This document shows positions 1-5,139 of a stretch of 5,285 nt of DNA, piece after piece; within the stretch, counting starts at the first letter, position 1, and each line of letters starts with the position of its first letter. The translations under genes were made by a program, and so were the position numbers. The notes under the pieces were generated by a model. It did no database searches. It saw nothing but the letters and a program-made list of their open reading frames with translations, and was not told the DNA's origin. Origin of the DNA: an uncultured cyanobacterium (lineage in GTDB: Bacteria; Cyanobacteriota; Cyanobacteriia; Pseudanabaenales; Pseudanabaenaceae); contig CAIJEA010000236.1 in the NCBI GenBank assembly GCA_903819605.1, positions 1-5,285 of the forward strand, written 5' to 3'.

Positions 1-28
1 CCCTTTTTAAGGGGGGCTGGGGGGGATC
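1..28 (-). repeat. Palindromic G/C-run repeat, copy A (cut by window edge)
   Basis: Runs of C, T, A and G in the order CCC-TTTTT-AA-GGGGGG-CT-GGGGGGG-ATC. It is the exact reverse complement of 576-603 (copy C), and positions 11-28 are the exact reverse complement of 138-155 (copy B). It therefore forms the left inverted repeat of both the short unit that ends at copy B and the longer unit that ends at copy C. The core CCCCTTTTTAAGGGG type is a common dispersed repeat in cyanobacterial genomes (family knowledge). The left arm continues beyond the window. Confidence 0.85.
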
Positions 29-32
29 AACC

Positions 33-137
33 ATGCTAAACGAAGCAAATTTTCTTCCATCTCTCCTCCAAAAAACAACCATATATCAACAATATAAGAC
101 TGTAGAAATTAATGTGGTAGCTACGTTGCAGGTTATA
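33..137 (+). pseudogene. Internally deleted remnant of a DUF559-type nuclease gene
   Basis: An open frame runs from ATG 33 to 230, but it is probably not a working gene. Its first residues, MLNEANF, match the start MLNETDF of the intact nuclease gene at 220, and the DNA similarity extends upstream into the GGGGGA of the repeat. Farther on, residues IYQQYKTVEI (about 84-113) resemble the FTNQQILEDFEI stretch near the C terminus of the intact protein. Both copies then run into the same GATCCCCCCCAGCCCCCC repeat. Everything between, including the catalytic D and E-x-D residues, is missing: about 85 codons. After 137 the frame only reads through repeat DNA. I infer a deletion derivative. The alignment is short and made by eye, so chance similarity in the middle part cannot be excluded. 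Confidence 0.42.
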
Positions 138-168
138 GATCCCCCCCAGCCCCCCTTTTTAAGGGGGG
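138..168 (+). repeat. Palindromic G/C-run repeat, copy B
   Basis: GATC, C-runs separated by AG, then TTTTTAA and six G. The first 18 bases (138-155) are identical to copy C (576-593) and are the exact inverse of copy A (11-28), giving a perfect 18-bp inverted repeat around the 109-bp remnant at 29-137. The T/A core is flipped relative to copy C: TTTTTAA here, TTAAAAA there. The next 40 bases hold degenerate pieces of the same repeat (CCTTAAAAAAAGGGAGAAG from 181) leading into the nuclease gene. Confidence 0.85.
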
Positions 169-219
169 AGAAGATTGAAGCCTTAAAAAAAGGGAGAAGA
201 GTTTTAGGGGGAGACAATT

Positions 220-597
220 ATGCTAAATGAAACTGATTTTCATCTTCCCTATAATCCTGCTCTAATTCCTAGAGCAAAAGAACTGCGAAAAAACATGACA
301 CCCGCCGAAAGAAAATTTTGGCATCAATATTTAAGAACATTCAAGTTCAAAGTTTATCGACAAAGACCGATTGATCACTTCATTGCTGATTTCTATTGTC
401 CCAGCCTCAAACTAGTTATTGAAGTCGATGGCGAGGGACATTATACCTATGAAGGCAAAGACTATGATCGAGAGAGAACTCAACGATTAGAAGGTCATGG
501 GATCAAGGTAATTCGATTTACTAATCAGCAGATTTTAGAAGATTTTGAGATTGTTTGTAACCAGATAGAAATGATGATCCCCCCCAGCCCCCCTTAA
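220..597 (+). CDS. DUF559-family PD-(D/E)XK endonuclease (Vsr-like fold)
   Basis: A 125-residue protein recognised as DUF559, a small endonuclease family related to the Vsr very-short-patch-repair nuclease. After a helical lead with the usual NMTPAE motif (residues 25-30) come RQRPIDHFIADFYC (47-60) and LVIEVDGEGH (65-74). D57, E68 and D70 fit the metal-binding PD-(D/E)XK site. The conserved DRERTQRLEGHGIKVIRF follows at 83-100. All core elements and a usual length suggest an active enzyme, but its DNA target is unknown. A GGGGGAG ribosome site (207-213) lies 6 nt before ATG. The last eight residues (IPPSPP and neighbours) and the TAA stop are read from repeat copy C, so the natural C terminus has been replaced or defined by the repeat. 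The gene sits inside perfect 28-bp inverted repeats, suggesting a mobile or selfish unit. A host repair role is the alternative. Confidence 0.85.
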   Translation: MLNETDFHLPYNPALIPRAKELRKNMTPAERKFWHQYLRTFKFKVYRQRPIDHFIADFYCPSLKLVIEVDGEGHYTYEGKDYDRERTQRLEGHGIKVIRFTNQQILEDFEIVCNQIEMMIPPSPP

Positions 598-604
598 AAA
601 GGGG
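576..604 (+). repeat. Palindromic G/C-run repeat, copy C, overlapping the nuclease stop
   Basis: GATC-C-run-AG-C-run-TTAAAAA-GGGG. Positions 576-603 are the perfect inverse of copy A, 547 bp away. It encodes the C-terminal prolines of the nuclease and supplies its stop codon at 595-597. With copy D it forms a larger imperfect palindrome. Confidence 0.88.
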
Positions 605-618
605 AGAATTTTCTTCTT

Positions 619-648
619 CCCCCTTTTTAAGGGGGATTGAGGGGGATC
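619..648 (-). repeat. Palindromic G/C-run repeat, copy D
   Basis: CCCCC-TTTTTAA-GGGGG-ATTGA-GGGGG-ATC, the variant with ATTGA where copies A to C have a CT or AG spacer. It is inverted relative to copy C with a 14-nt AGAATTTTCTTCTT spacer (605-618), so 576-648 can fold into one long hairpin: the inner CCCCCTTAAAAAGGGG pairs, the spacer variants mismatch, and the outer GATCCCCC pairs. In RNA this could act as a transcription terminator behind the nuclease gene. Confidence 0.85.
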
Positions 649-652
649 TAAA

Positions 653-702
653 CCTTAAAAGGCTGGGAGAATTGAATTTTTCCGTTTAAGGGAGATTGAG
701 AT
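653..702. repeat. Degenerate repeat remnants (copy E)
   Basis: CCTTAAAAGGCTGGGAGAA (from 653) resembles the decayed piece at 181-199, and CCGTTTAAGGGAGATTGAGAT (682-702, written here only as a pattern) is copy D with point changes. These are older, mutated copies between the nuclease unit and the toxin-antitoxin operon. They suggest repeated insertion into the same spot. Confidence 0.55.
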
Positions 703-729
703 TTTTATAAATCAATAGGAGAAATAACC

Positions 730-969
730 ATGCAAGCACTTAAAGTAATGGCAAGCATCAACGAAAAAGGTCAACTTACCTTAGACTATCCCCTTGAGCT
801 AAAGACAAATAGCCGAGTTGAAGTGATCATTCTTGTGTCTGAACCAGAAGAAACCGAAGAACCATCTAAACAAGAAATCATTGCTGACTTTCGACAAGCT
901 TGGCACGAAGCCATGACGGGGCAAACTATTCCCGTATCGGCAATGTGGGAGCAACTAGAAAATGACTAA
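730..969 (+). CDS. Type II antitoxin, cyanobacterial RelE-partner family
   Basis: A 79-residue protein that resembles the small antitoxins found before RelE-like toxins in cyanobacteria. Residues 3-37 (ALKVMASINEKGQLTLDYP onward, ending VEVIILV) read as a beta-rich N-terminal domain, possibly for DNA binding and dimerisation. An acidic linker (38-47, EPEETEEPSK) follows, then a helical tail with the family-typical FRQAWHEAMTGQTIPVS (54-70), expected to wrap and neutralise the toxin. An AGGAGAA ribosome site (717-723) lies 6 nt before ATG. The last 8 bases overlap the toxin gene in the motif ATGACTAA, the normal antitoxin-first arrangement that couples translation. Autoregulation by the antitoxin-toxin complex is expected for the class but no operator was identified. 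A TATAAA at 706-711 may be a -10 box, with no clear -35 box. Confidence 0.78.
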   Translation: MQALKVMASINEKGQLTLDYPLELKTNSRVEVIILVSEPEETEEPSKQEIIADFRQAWHEAMTGQTIPVSAMWEQLEND

Positions 970-1303
970 CCAAATCAAAGTTGAAGCCTCACCGATATTT
1001 CTGAAAAATATTCGCACACTTCGCAAAAAATATCCGCGCATTCAGAATGATATGCAATCAGTCATTCAACAACTAGAGCAAGGAGAATTACTAGGCGATC
1101 GGATCTCAGGTGTTGGTTATCCTGTCTTCAAATTGAGAGTCAAAAATAGTGACATTCAAAAAGGAAAAAGTGGCGGCTATCGTCTAATTTATTATGTCAA
1201 AACAGCGACAGGAATTGTTTTACTGACCGTTTACCCAAAATCTGAACAAGCAGACATTGATGCAACTGAAATTCGCGACATCATCGACGAATATAACAAT
1301 TGA
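962..1303 (+). CDS. RelE/ParE-superfamily toxin (probable mRNA interferase)
   Basis: A 113-residue basic protein with the RelE/ParE fold pattern: two N-terminal helices (about 10-40, SPIFLKNIRTLRKKYPRI), then beta strands carrying VFKLRVKNSD (55-64), GKSGGYRLIYYV (68-79) and IVLLTVYPKSEQADI (85-99). K57, R59, K69, R74 and the Y91/K93 region are candidates for the basic and aromatic site that RelE-type toxins use to cleave ribosome-bound mRNA. The assignment to RNA cleavage rather than gyrase poisoning is inference from resemblance to proteins annotated as cytotoxic translational repressors. ATG 962 lies within the end of the antitoxin gene, with GGGAG at 947-951 as the ribosome site. The frame is intact and of full family length, so the module is probably functional. 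Confidence 0.82.
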   Translation: MTNQIKVEASPIFLKNIRTLRKKYPRIQNDMQSVIQQLEQGELLGDRISGVGYPVFKLRVKNSDIQKGKSGGYRLIYYVKTATGIVLLTVYPKSEQADIDATEIRDIIDEYNN

Positions 1304-1395
1304 AAATTTTAGGCAGCAGTTAAACTTACCTCTAGCTTGCAGTGAAAGCGATCGCGTACAGTCGCAAAATCAGAAATAGGAGTCTAAATATAACG

Positions 1396-1728
1396 ATGTT
1401 ACTTTCTGTTGATACTGCGATCGCCGAAGAAAAACTCACCAAATATCTGTTGGTGCTTCTGCCCAAAGATGACAAATCACAGTTTCTTCAGAAAGCAACA
1501 TATACCCTAGAAAATTGGCAACAGTTAGAAGCCGATTTGCGATCGCAAATTTTGCCCCAACCTGCACAATTTTTAGAAAAAACAAAATATGGGGATAAAT
1601 ATAAAATTGAAGCAAAGCTTAAAGGTATAAATGGCATAGAGCTTGCAATTACTACCATTTGGATGATTACAAATCAGCAAACAAAATTTGTTACATTAGT
1701 TCCTAAACGTTCTAGCGATCGGGAGTAA
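1396..1728 (+). CDS. DUF6883-like small protein
   Basis: A 110-residue protein of unknown function resembling DUF6883: KLTKYLL near the start (about 14-20), then DDKSQFL, LENWQQLEADLRSQIL (about 40-55), YGDKYKIEAKLKG and ITTIWMITNQQTKFVTLVP (about 84-102). The usual DUF6883 pattern is a KL-x-x-YLL start, a helical middle and a final beta hairpin with a W plus a TxYP-like end. The frame is open from a GTG at 1342, but that stretch runs through spacer with a HIP1 site and has no ribosome site. ATG 1396 is preferred, with AGGAG at 1378-1382, although its 13-nt spacing is long. It is followed after 5 nt by a DUF4926 gene. The two families recur together in bacterial genomes as far as I recall, so a toxin-antitoxin or immunity-type pair is possible but unproven. 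Confidence 0.62.
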   Translation: MLLSVDTAIAEEKLTKYLLVLLPKDDKSQFLQKATYTLENWQQLEADLRSQILPQPAQFLEKTKYGDKYKIEAKLKGINGIELAITTIWMITNQQTKFVTLVPKRSSDRE

Positions 1729-1733
1729 TTATT

Positions 1734-2063
1734 ATGAAGCCTAAATATCCTTTATTCTCTGAAGTCGTTTTATTACATGATATCCCGACCCATAACTTGA
1801 AACGTGGTTCAGTCGCGACTGTTGTAGAACAATATGCTGCAACTGAACAACAGCAATATGGTTACAGCCTCGAAGGATTTAATGTTCCAAATGTGACTAT
1901 TGAAGTCGATGAATCTCAAGTTACTTCTGTAGAGCAATGGCAAAAAGAGATGGAGATATTAGAAAAGCTTCATCGATTAAGTGTTGTAAAACTGGTTCAT
2001 TTAGATTCTTATATTGAAAAATTATTAAGTGAAGAATCTACCGATTTGCTAAGAGTGTCTTAG
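1734..2063 (+). CDS. DUF4926 domain protein with C-terminal extension
   Basis: A 109-residue protein. Residues 6-68 (PLFSEVVLLHDIPTHNLKRG, then SVATVVEQY and IEVDESQVTSVE) match DUF4926, a small SH3-like beta-barrel family whose usual pattern is LFDVVxLLxDLPExxLxxGxxGTVVE. The family is usually about 65-75 residues. Here a helical tail of about 40 residues follows (QWQKEMEILEKLHRLSVVKL onward), which I do not recognise. The ribosome site GGGAG (1721-1725) lies in the last codons of the upstream gene, 8 nt before ATG, and only 5 nt separate the genes, so the two are co-translated. DUF4926 proteins often accompany DUF6883 proteins and other small poorly characterised genes. A partner or antidote role for the upstream product is an inference. 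Confidence 0.72.
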   Translation: MKPKYPLFSEVVLLHDIPTHNLKRGSVATVVEQYAATEQQQYGYSLEGFNVPNVTIEVDESQVTSVEQWQKEMEILEKLHRLSVVKLVHLDSYIEKLLSEESTDLLRVS

Positions 2064-2290
2064 TATCACTACGCCTAACTGATTTTGGCGTAATTGGTAG
2101 TTGTTTATCATGCAGACACAAGCTGAATCTAAGATTAACGCAATATCAAAAAAGATTGCTCAACTAGGTAAGAGTAACATAGTTGATATGACGACAAAAA
2201 AATCTTGAGACAAAATTCTGACGAATTTTAAGGTAAAAAAAGGATAGATCAACTCTGTAACTTAACCGTTATAGAGCCAAGCTTCATGTT
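2064..2290. other. Convergent intergenic spacer with two weak hairpins
   Basis: This is the space between the + strand DUF4926 gene and the - strand mltG gene. TACGCC (2070-2075) pairs with GGCGTA (2087-2092), with an 11-nt loop, just behind the DUF4926 stop. No U-run follows, so it is a poor intrinsic terminator. AAAATTC-TGAC-GAATTTT (2212-2229) is a perfect but AT-only 7-bp stem; on the - strand a T-run lies a few bases past it (2195-2202), so it may help end mltG transcription. Apart from a doubtful 32-codon frame I see no gene. Confidence 0.5.
2110..2208 (+). CDS. Doubtful 32-codon ORF
   Basis: ATG to TGA encoding MQTQAESKINAISKKIAQLG and 12 more residues ending VDMTTKKS. The first 20 residues look like a charged amphipathic helix of the kind found at the start of small cyanobacterial antitoxin-like proteins, and the rest is low complexity. 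There is no good ribosome site; a GGTAG at 2096-2100 is the only candidate. It could be the broken 5' end of a lost small gene, or chance. Confidence 0.18.
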   Translation: MQTQAESKINAISKKIAQLGKSNIVDMTTKKS

Positions 2291-3382
2291 TTATTGTTTA
2301 GGTGTTTTTTGTTGGATTTTCTTGTCGATCGCCTGCAAAGCCTTTTCGTGATCTTCTAAGGTGCGACTAAATACATGGCTACCGTCATATTTGGCAACAA
2401 AAAATAAATAGTCAGTTGCAGTAGGATCGAGTGTTGCTTTGAGGCTAGCTAAACCCACAGAGGCGATCGCTCCTGGGGGCAAACCTTCATTAAGATAAGT
2501 GTTATAGGGTGAAGCAGTACGTACCTGCTCTAGAGTAAGTGGACTTTCGGGAGTTTGCTTAATATTTAACCCATACTCAACCGTTGGATCGGACTCTAGG
2601 CGCATACTACGTTTGATTCGATTCCAGAAAACTCCAGCAATGACTCGCCGTTCTGAGTCAATGACTGCCTCTTTCTCAACAATACTGCTGAGCGTTACCC
2701 AGTCTTTAAGACTGATTTTGACCTTTGGTTTCCCAGACTGATTTTCTTGGTAAACAGGTAAAGCTACTTGTTCAAAGCGATCGAGCATTAAGTCTATGAT
2801 CCGATCGGGTGTTGCTTCGGATGGCAATATTTGATACGTGTCAGGAAAGAGAAATCCTTCCAAACTTGGTATATCGTCAGGAAGCCAAGTGCGCCGTTTT
2901 GGACTAGTACGTTGAGCCGCCGCGATAAAATCTTTAGCAGTAAAAAAGCCCTGCTTCTCAAATAAATCCGCCATCTGTGCAACCGACCATCCCTCAGGGA
3001 TGGTAACTCGAACTTCTGAAGACTTTGCCGATTGAATTTGTGCTACAACCTCTGGCAATGATTGATTAGTAGAAAAATCATAGGTACCAGAGCGTAGTGC
3101 GACGGATTCACTACTGCGAAGTGATTGCCACTGTACCCATAGGCGTAAGGCTAAACTAGAGCGAATTACGCCTGCTGACTCGAGTTCTTGGGCGATTGCT
3201 TGGGTCGGCGTTCCCTCAGATATGGTTAACCTAACTTTAGCCCCGAAATTGCTAGGTGGCGCACTTGCCCAAATCCACCAAGAACTACTGATTATTCCAG
3301 TAAATAATATAGTTAATGGTACAGAAATCCCATAAAACACCCAATTAGAACTCTTCTTCGGCATCTTCTGTGCTGAGGACAT
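2291..3382 (-). CDS. mltG: Endolytic murein transglycosylase MltG
   Basis: A 363-residue MltG/YceG-family protein, full length for the family. A short cytoplasmic lead is followed by one membrane segment (about 15-40, VFYGISVPLTILFTGIISSS onward) that anchors it with the catalytic part outside the membrane. Residues 50-125 form the LysM-like subdomain (VRLTISEG, GVIRSSLALR). The catalytic domain then shows LEGFLFPDTY (174-183), SSIVEKE (232-238) with the conserved catalytic glutamate in the VEKE motif, RLESDPTVEYG (261-271), SPYNTYLNEGLPPGAI (291-306) and a closing YLFFVA/HVFSRT (325-341). The enzyme cuts nascent glycan strands and sets their length. The chosen start overlaps the upstream gene by 38 bp; an internal ATG at 3364 (residue 7) is a good alternative. 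It is probably co-transcribed with the DUF3727 gene. Confidence 0.95.
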   Translation of the reverse strand: MSSAQKMPKKSSNWVFYGISVPLTILFTGIISSSWWIWASAPPSNFGAKVRLTISEGTPTQAIAQELESAGVIRSSLALRLWVQWQSLRSSESVALRSGTYDFSTNQSLPEVVAQIQSAKSSEVRVTIPEGWSVAQMADLFEKQGFFTAKDFIAAAQRTSPKRRTWLPDDIPSLEGFLFPDTYQILPSEATPDRIIDLMLDRFEQVALPVYQENQSGKPKVKISLKDWVTLSSIVEKEAVIDSERRVIAGVFWNRIKRSMRLESDPTVEYGLNIKQTPESPLTLEQVRTASPYNTYLNEGLPPGAIASVGLASLKATLDPTATDYLFFVAKYDGSHVFSRTLEDHEKALQAIDKKIQQKTPKQ

Positions 3383-3899
3383 GATCTAGATATTGCTCCA
3401 CATAAGGCTCAAGTGCTGCCATCTCAACAGGTGAAAGTATTTCAGGCAGTCCACCGTCTCCTACTTTGGCAATAAACATGAGCGGATCTAGGGCTGTAAA
3501 TACAGAAAAAGCTTGCTCTTCATAGTAGAAGTGGGCTAGTTCTTGGAATTCACCACAATTGCCATCTTCTTCAGTGTCAATTTCAATAATATCTTCTTCA
3601 GTTGGTTCTGGTAGTTCACCTTCAACTGTCAATGTGTAAGCGGAACGCCGTAACGAGAGGTTCTGTTCTGCTAAAACTGCCTGAGCAGTTGAAAAAATTA
3701 AATCGATTTCTTCTTCGGTGACATCGACTAATTCAGTTTCTTCTTCGTCATCAGTTTCTTGCCATGCAAAGATTTGCACAGAAAAGTCAACTGGTTGCAG
3801 CAGCATATATTCTGTGCTTTCCACTTTAAATGTGGTTTCGATAGTGCAAGGCAAGCTTTTACCTGCGTCATCTGTAAGTACGATCGTCGATCCTTCCAT
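3345..3899 (-). CDS. DUF1292-DUF3727 protein
   Basis: A 184-residue, strongly acidic protein of unknown function. Residues 3-80 (STIVLTDDAGKSLPCTIETT, EYMLLQPVDF, VQIFAWQE, then VTEEEIDLIFSTAQAVL) follow the DUF1292 pattern known from B. subtilis YrzB. Residues about 82-175 (the YTLTVEGEL segment, then FYYEEQAFSVFTALDPLMFI, ILSPVEMAALEPYVEQYLD) match DUF3727, which is seen in cyanobacteria and plastid-bearing eukaryotes. No signal peptide or membrane segment is visible, so it should be cytosolic. Its 3' end overlaps mltG by up to 38 bp, and ruvX lies upstream beyond a terminator. The start is the first ATG; only a weak AGGAT precedes it at some distance. Position next to mltG suggests a link to cell-wall enzyme control, which is inference. 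Confidence 0.85.
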   Translation of the reverse strand: MEGSTIVLTDDAGKSLPCTIETTFKVESTEYMLLQPVDFSVQIFAWQETDDEEETELVDVTEEEIDLIFSTAQAVLAEQNLSLRRSAYTLTVEGELPEPTEEDIIEIDTEEDGNCGEFQELAHFYYEEQAFSVFTALDPLMFIAKVGDGGLPEILSPVEMAALEPYVEQYLDHVLSTEDAEEEF

Positions 3900-4008
3900 A
3901 GATTGCTGTTTTGTATCCTATAGCACTACTAGCTCAGAGAAACCCTCTTGTATAAGGCTTTTGGCGCTTTTATGCATTATGACAGCAAAGGGGACAGTTA
4001 TAGCTATC
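3900..4008 (-). promoter_or_regulatory. Probable promoter region of the DUF3727-mltG unit
   Basis: About 110 bases between the ruvX terminator and the DUF3727 start. Because the hairpin at 4009-4057 should end ruvX transcription, a new promoter for DUF3727-mltG is expected here. CATAAT (3981 down to 3976 on the - strand) is a possible -10 box, but I see no convincing -35 box, so the exact site is not assigned. Confidence 0.35.
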
Positions 4009-4057
4009 GCCACTTAAAAGAAAAGTCACGCTCTACGTGACTTTTCTTTTAAGTGGC
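4009..4057 (-). terminator. Perfect 22-bp hairpin, bidirectional-type intrinsic terminator
   Basis: 4009-4030 is the exact reverse complement of 4036-4057, with a 5-nt loop. On the - strand the core reads AAAAGTCACG-loop-CGTGACTTTTC, that is, a GC-richer stem followed by TTTTCTTTT. This is the normal layout of a Rho-independent terminator with the A-tract on the other side, so it would also work on the + strand. The ruvX stop codon (4049-4051) lies inside the first arm met by RNA polymerase. It separates the aldolase-ruvX unit from DUF3727-mltG. Confidence 0.85.
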
Positions 4058-4483
4058 TTGATGTTTTAGTGATAACCATTGCTGCAAGATAATTGCGGCA
4101 GCTTTGCGATCGATCATGGCTTTATTTTCTCTGGTAGAAATGCCCTGCGATCGCATCATTTCCTCAGCTTCATAGGAGGTTAAGCGCTCATCAACAAATT
4201 CTAAAATCATGCCAAGTTGTTTAGAGGCACTATGGGCAAATTTTTGAACTTGTTTGGCTTGATACCCCAGAGAACCATCCATGTTGTAGGGTAAACCCAT
4301 TACCAAGGTGTCGATATTTCTTTCGACAATTAATGTTTTCAACTCAGCCATGTCTTCTTGCCATGACTTACGAATAATCGTAGTGATGCCATGTACGGAG
4401 ATGCCGAGGCGATCGCATCCTGCTACACCAATCCTCTTTCTGCCGACATCTAATCCCAGTGCGGCATAGTGAGTTCTGCTCAT
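4049..4483 (-). CDS. ruvX: RuvX/YqgF-family nuclease (putative Holliday junction resolvase)
   Basis: A 144-residue protein, typical family length, with an RNase H-like fold. ALGLDVGRKRIGVA (8-21) carries the first catalytic aspartate D12. VMGLPYNMDGS (61-71) is the conserved MGLP loop, FVDERLTSYEAE (96-107) holds E99, and IDRKAAAIILQQWL (124-137) holds the last acidic residue D125. In bacteria the family is implicated in resolving Holliday junctions and/or in 5' processing of pre-16S rRNA, and either role fits a cytosolic housekeeping gene. ATG 4483 comes 2 nt after the aldolase stop, so translation is probably coupled; no separate ribosome site is seen. The DUF1292-type gene and mltG follow, a neighbourhood shared with Firmicutes. 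Confidence 0.93.
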   Translation of the reverse strand: MSRTHYAALGLDVGRKRIGVAGCDRLGISVHGITTIIRKSWQEDMAELKTLIVERNIDTLVMGLPYNMDGSLGYQAKQVQKFAHSASKQLGMILEFVDERLTSYEAEEMMRSQGISTRENKAMIDRKAAAIILQQWLSLKHQAT

Positions 4484-4485
4484 AA

Positions 4486-5139
4486 CTATTGGTTTTGAAA
4501 TGGTTGAACTTTTTGGATTAAAGTTTGCGATCGCGCAATAATTGTCGTCCAGTCATCCTCTGCGATCGCCTCGGGCGAAAATAAATGACTAGAAATACCA
4601 ACAGCGATCGCCCCAGATGCTAGATATTGATCGGCATTTTGAATGGTAATTCCACCTGTGGGTATTAGAGGAATATCTCGCAAAACAGGCTGTAAGCACT
4701 TTAGGTAATCAACCCCACCAACAACTTTAATCGGAAAGATTTTAACCGCAGAAGCTCCTGCTTGCCATGCGGTAACAATCTCTGTTGGCGTAAGCGCCCC
4801 TGCAATTACGGGAATATTATTTTCTGCAACTTTAGCGATGAGTTCAGGATTGATATGTGGCGTAAACAGAAAACTACAACCACAGGCGATCGCTCGTTCT
4901 GCGTTATCTACATCTAAGACTGTGCCTGTGCCAATTTTGCAATCAGGTAGCTCTTGCTGGAGCTTAGGAATCAATGATTCAGCGCGATCGGTATTCCAAG
5001 CGATTTCAATTAGCTTAATTCCACCTGCGGCGGCGGCAAGTGCCATTTCTCTCGCAATACTAACGTTATCTGCACGAATGACGGCGATAATGCGATGCTG
5101 TTGCAATAAATTTAGCCAAGAATTCACGTTTTTTTGCAA
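4486..5139 (-). CDS. eda: KDPG/KHG-type aldolase (bifunctional 2-keto-4-hydroxyglutarate / 2-keto-3-deoxy-6-phosphogluconate aldolase family)
   Basis: A 217-residue class I aldolase, the length of E. coli Eda and collinear with it. IIAVIRA (17-23), GGIKLIEIAWNT (39-50) with catalytic-base E45, GTGTV (70-74), FLFTPH (90-95), PVIAGALTPTE (110-120), AVKIFP (131-136) with Schiff-base lysine K133, and IPTGGI (159-164) for phosphate binding are all present. The enzyme splits KDPG into pyruvate and glyceraldehyde 3-phosphate, or the related KHG. Eda has R49 where this protein has N49 and a glycine where it has H95, so the true substrate is less certain. The start is TTG 5139: an in-frame TGA lies directly before it, and GTG at 5127 is the alternative. 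Neither has a clear ribosome site. ruvX follows after 2 nt. Confidence 0.87.
   Translation of the reverse strand: MQKNVNSWLNLLQQHRIIAVIRADNVSIAREMALAAAAGGIKLIEIAWNTDRAESLIPKLQQELPDCKIGTGTVLDVDNAERAIACGCSFLFTPHINPELIAKVAENNIPVIAGALTPTEIVTAWQAGASAVKIFPIKVVGGVDYLKCLQPVLRDIPLIPTGGITIQNADQYLASGAIAVGISSHLFSPEAIAEDDWTTIIARSQTLIQKVQPFQNQ

Noticed and set aside
33..230. 65-codon open frame as a real gene
   Set aside because: Its second half is translated repeat DNA, it overlaps the nuclease start, and its ends look like a deleted copy of the nuclease. It is treated as a remnant.
1..702. CRISPR array from the repeated G/C-run units
   Set aside because: Copies are few, in both orientations, unevenly spaced and palindromic, and one overlaps a gene end.
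1..1347. Absence of HIP1 octamers as proof that the left part was acquired
   Set aside because: The core genes mltG and DUF3727 (2471-4146) also lack HIP1 for a longer stretch, so the gap is not informative.
1342..1395. Upstream GTG start for the DUF6883-like gene
   Set aside because: No ribosome site, a HIP1 site in the stretch, and the family-like sequence begins after ATG 1396.
2794..2982. Second - strand frame inside mltG
   Set aside because: Lies wholly within the conserved MltG catalytic region in another frame.
3718..4017. + strand open frame opposite the DUF3727 gene
   Set aside because: A serine-rich shadow of the acidic coding strand, ending near the terminator, with no recognisable domain.
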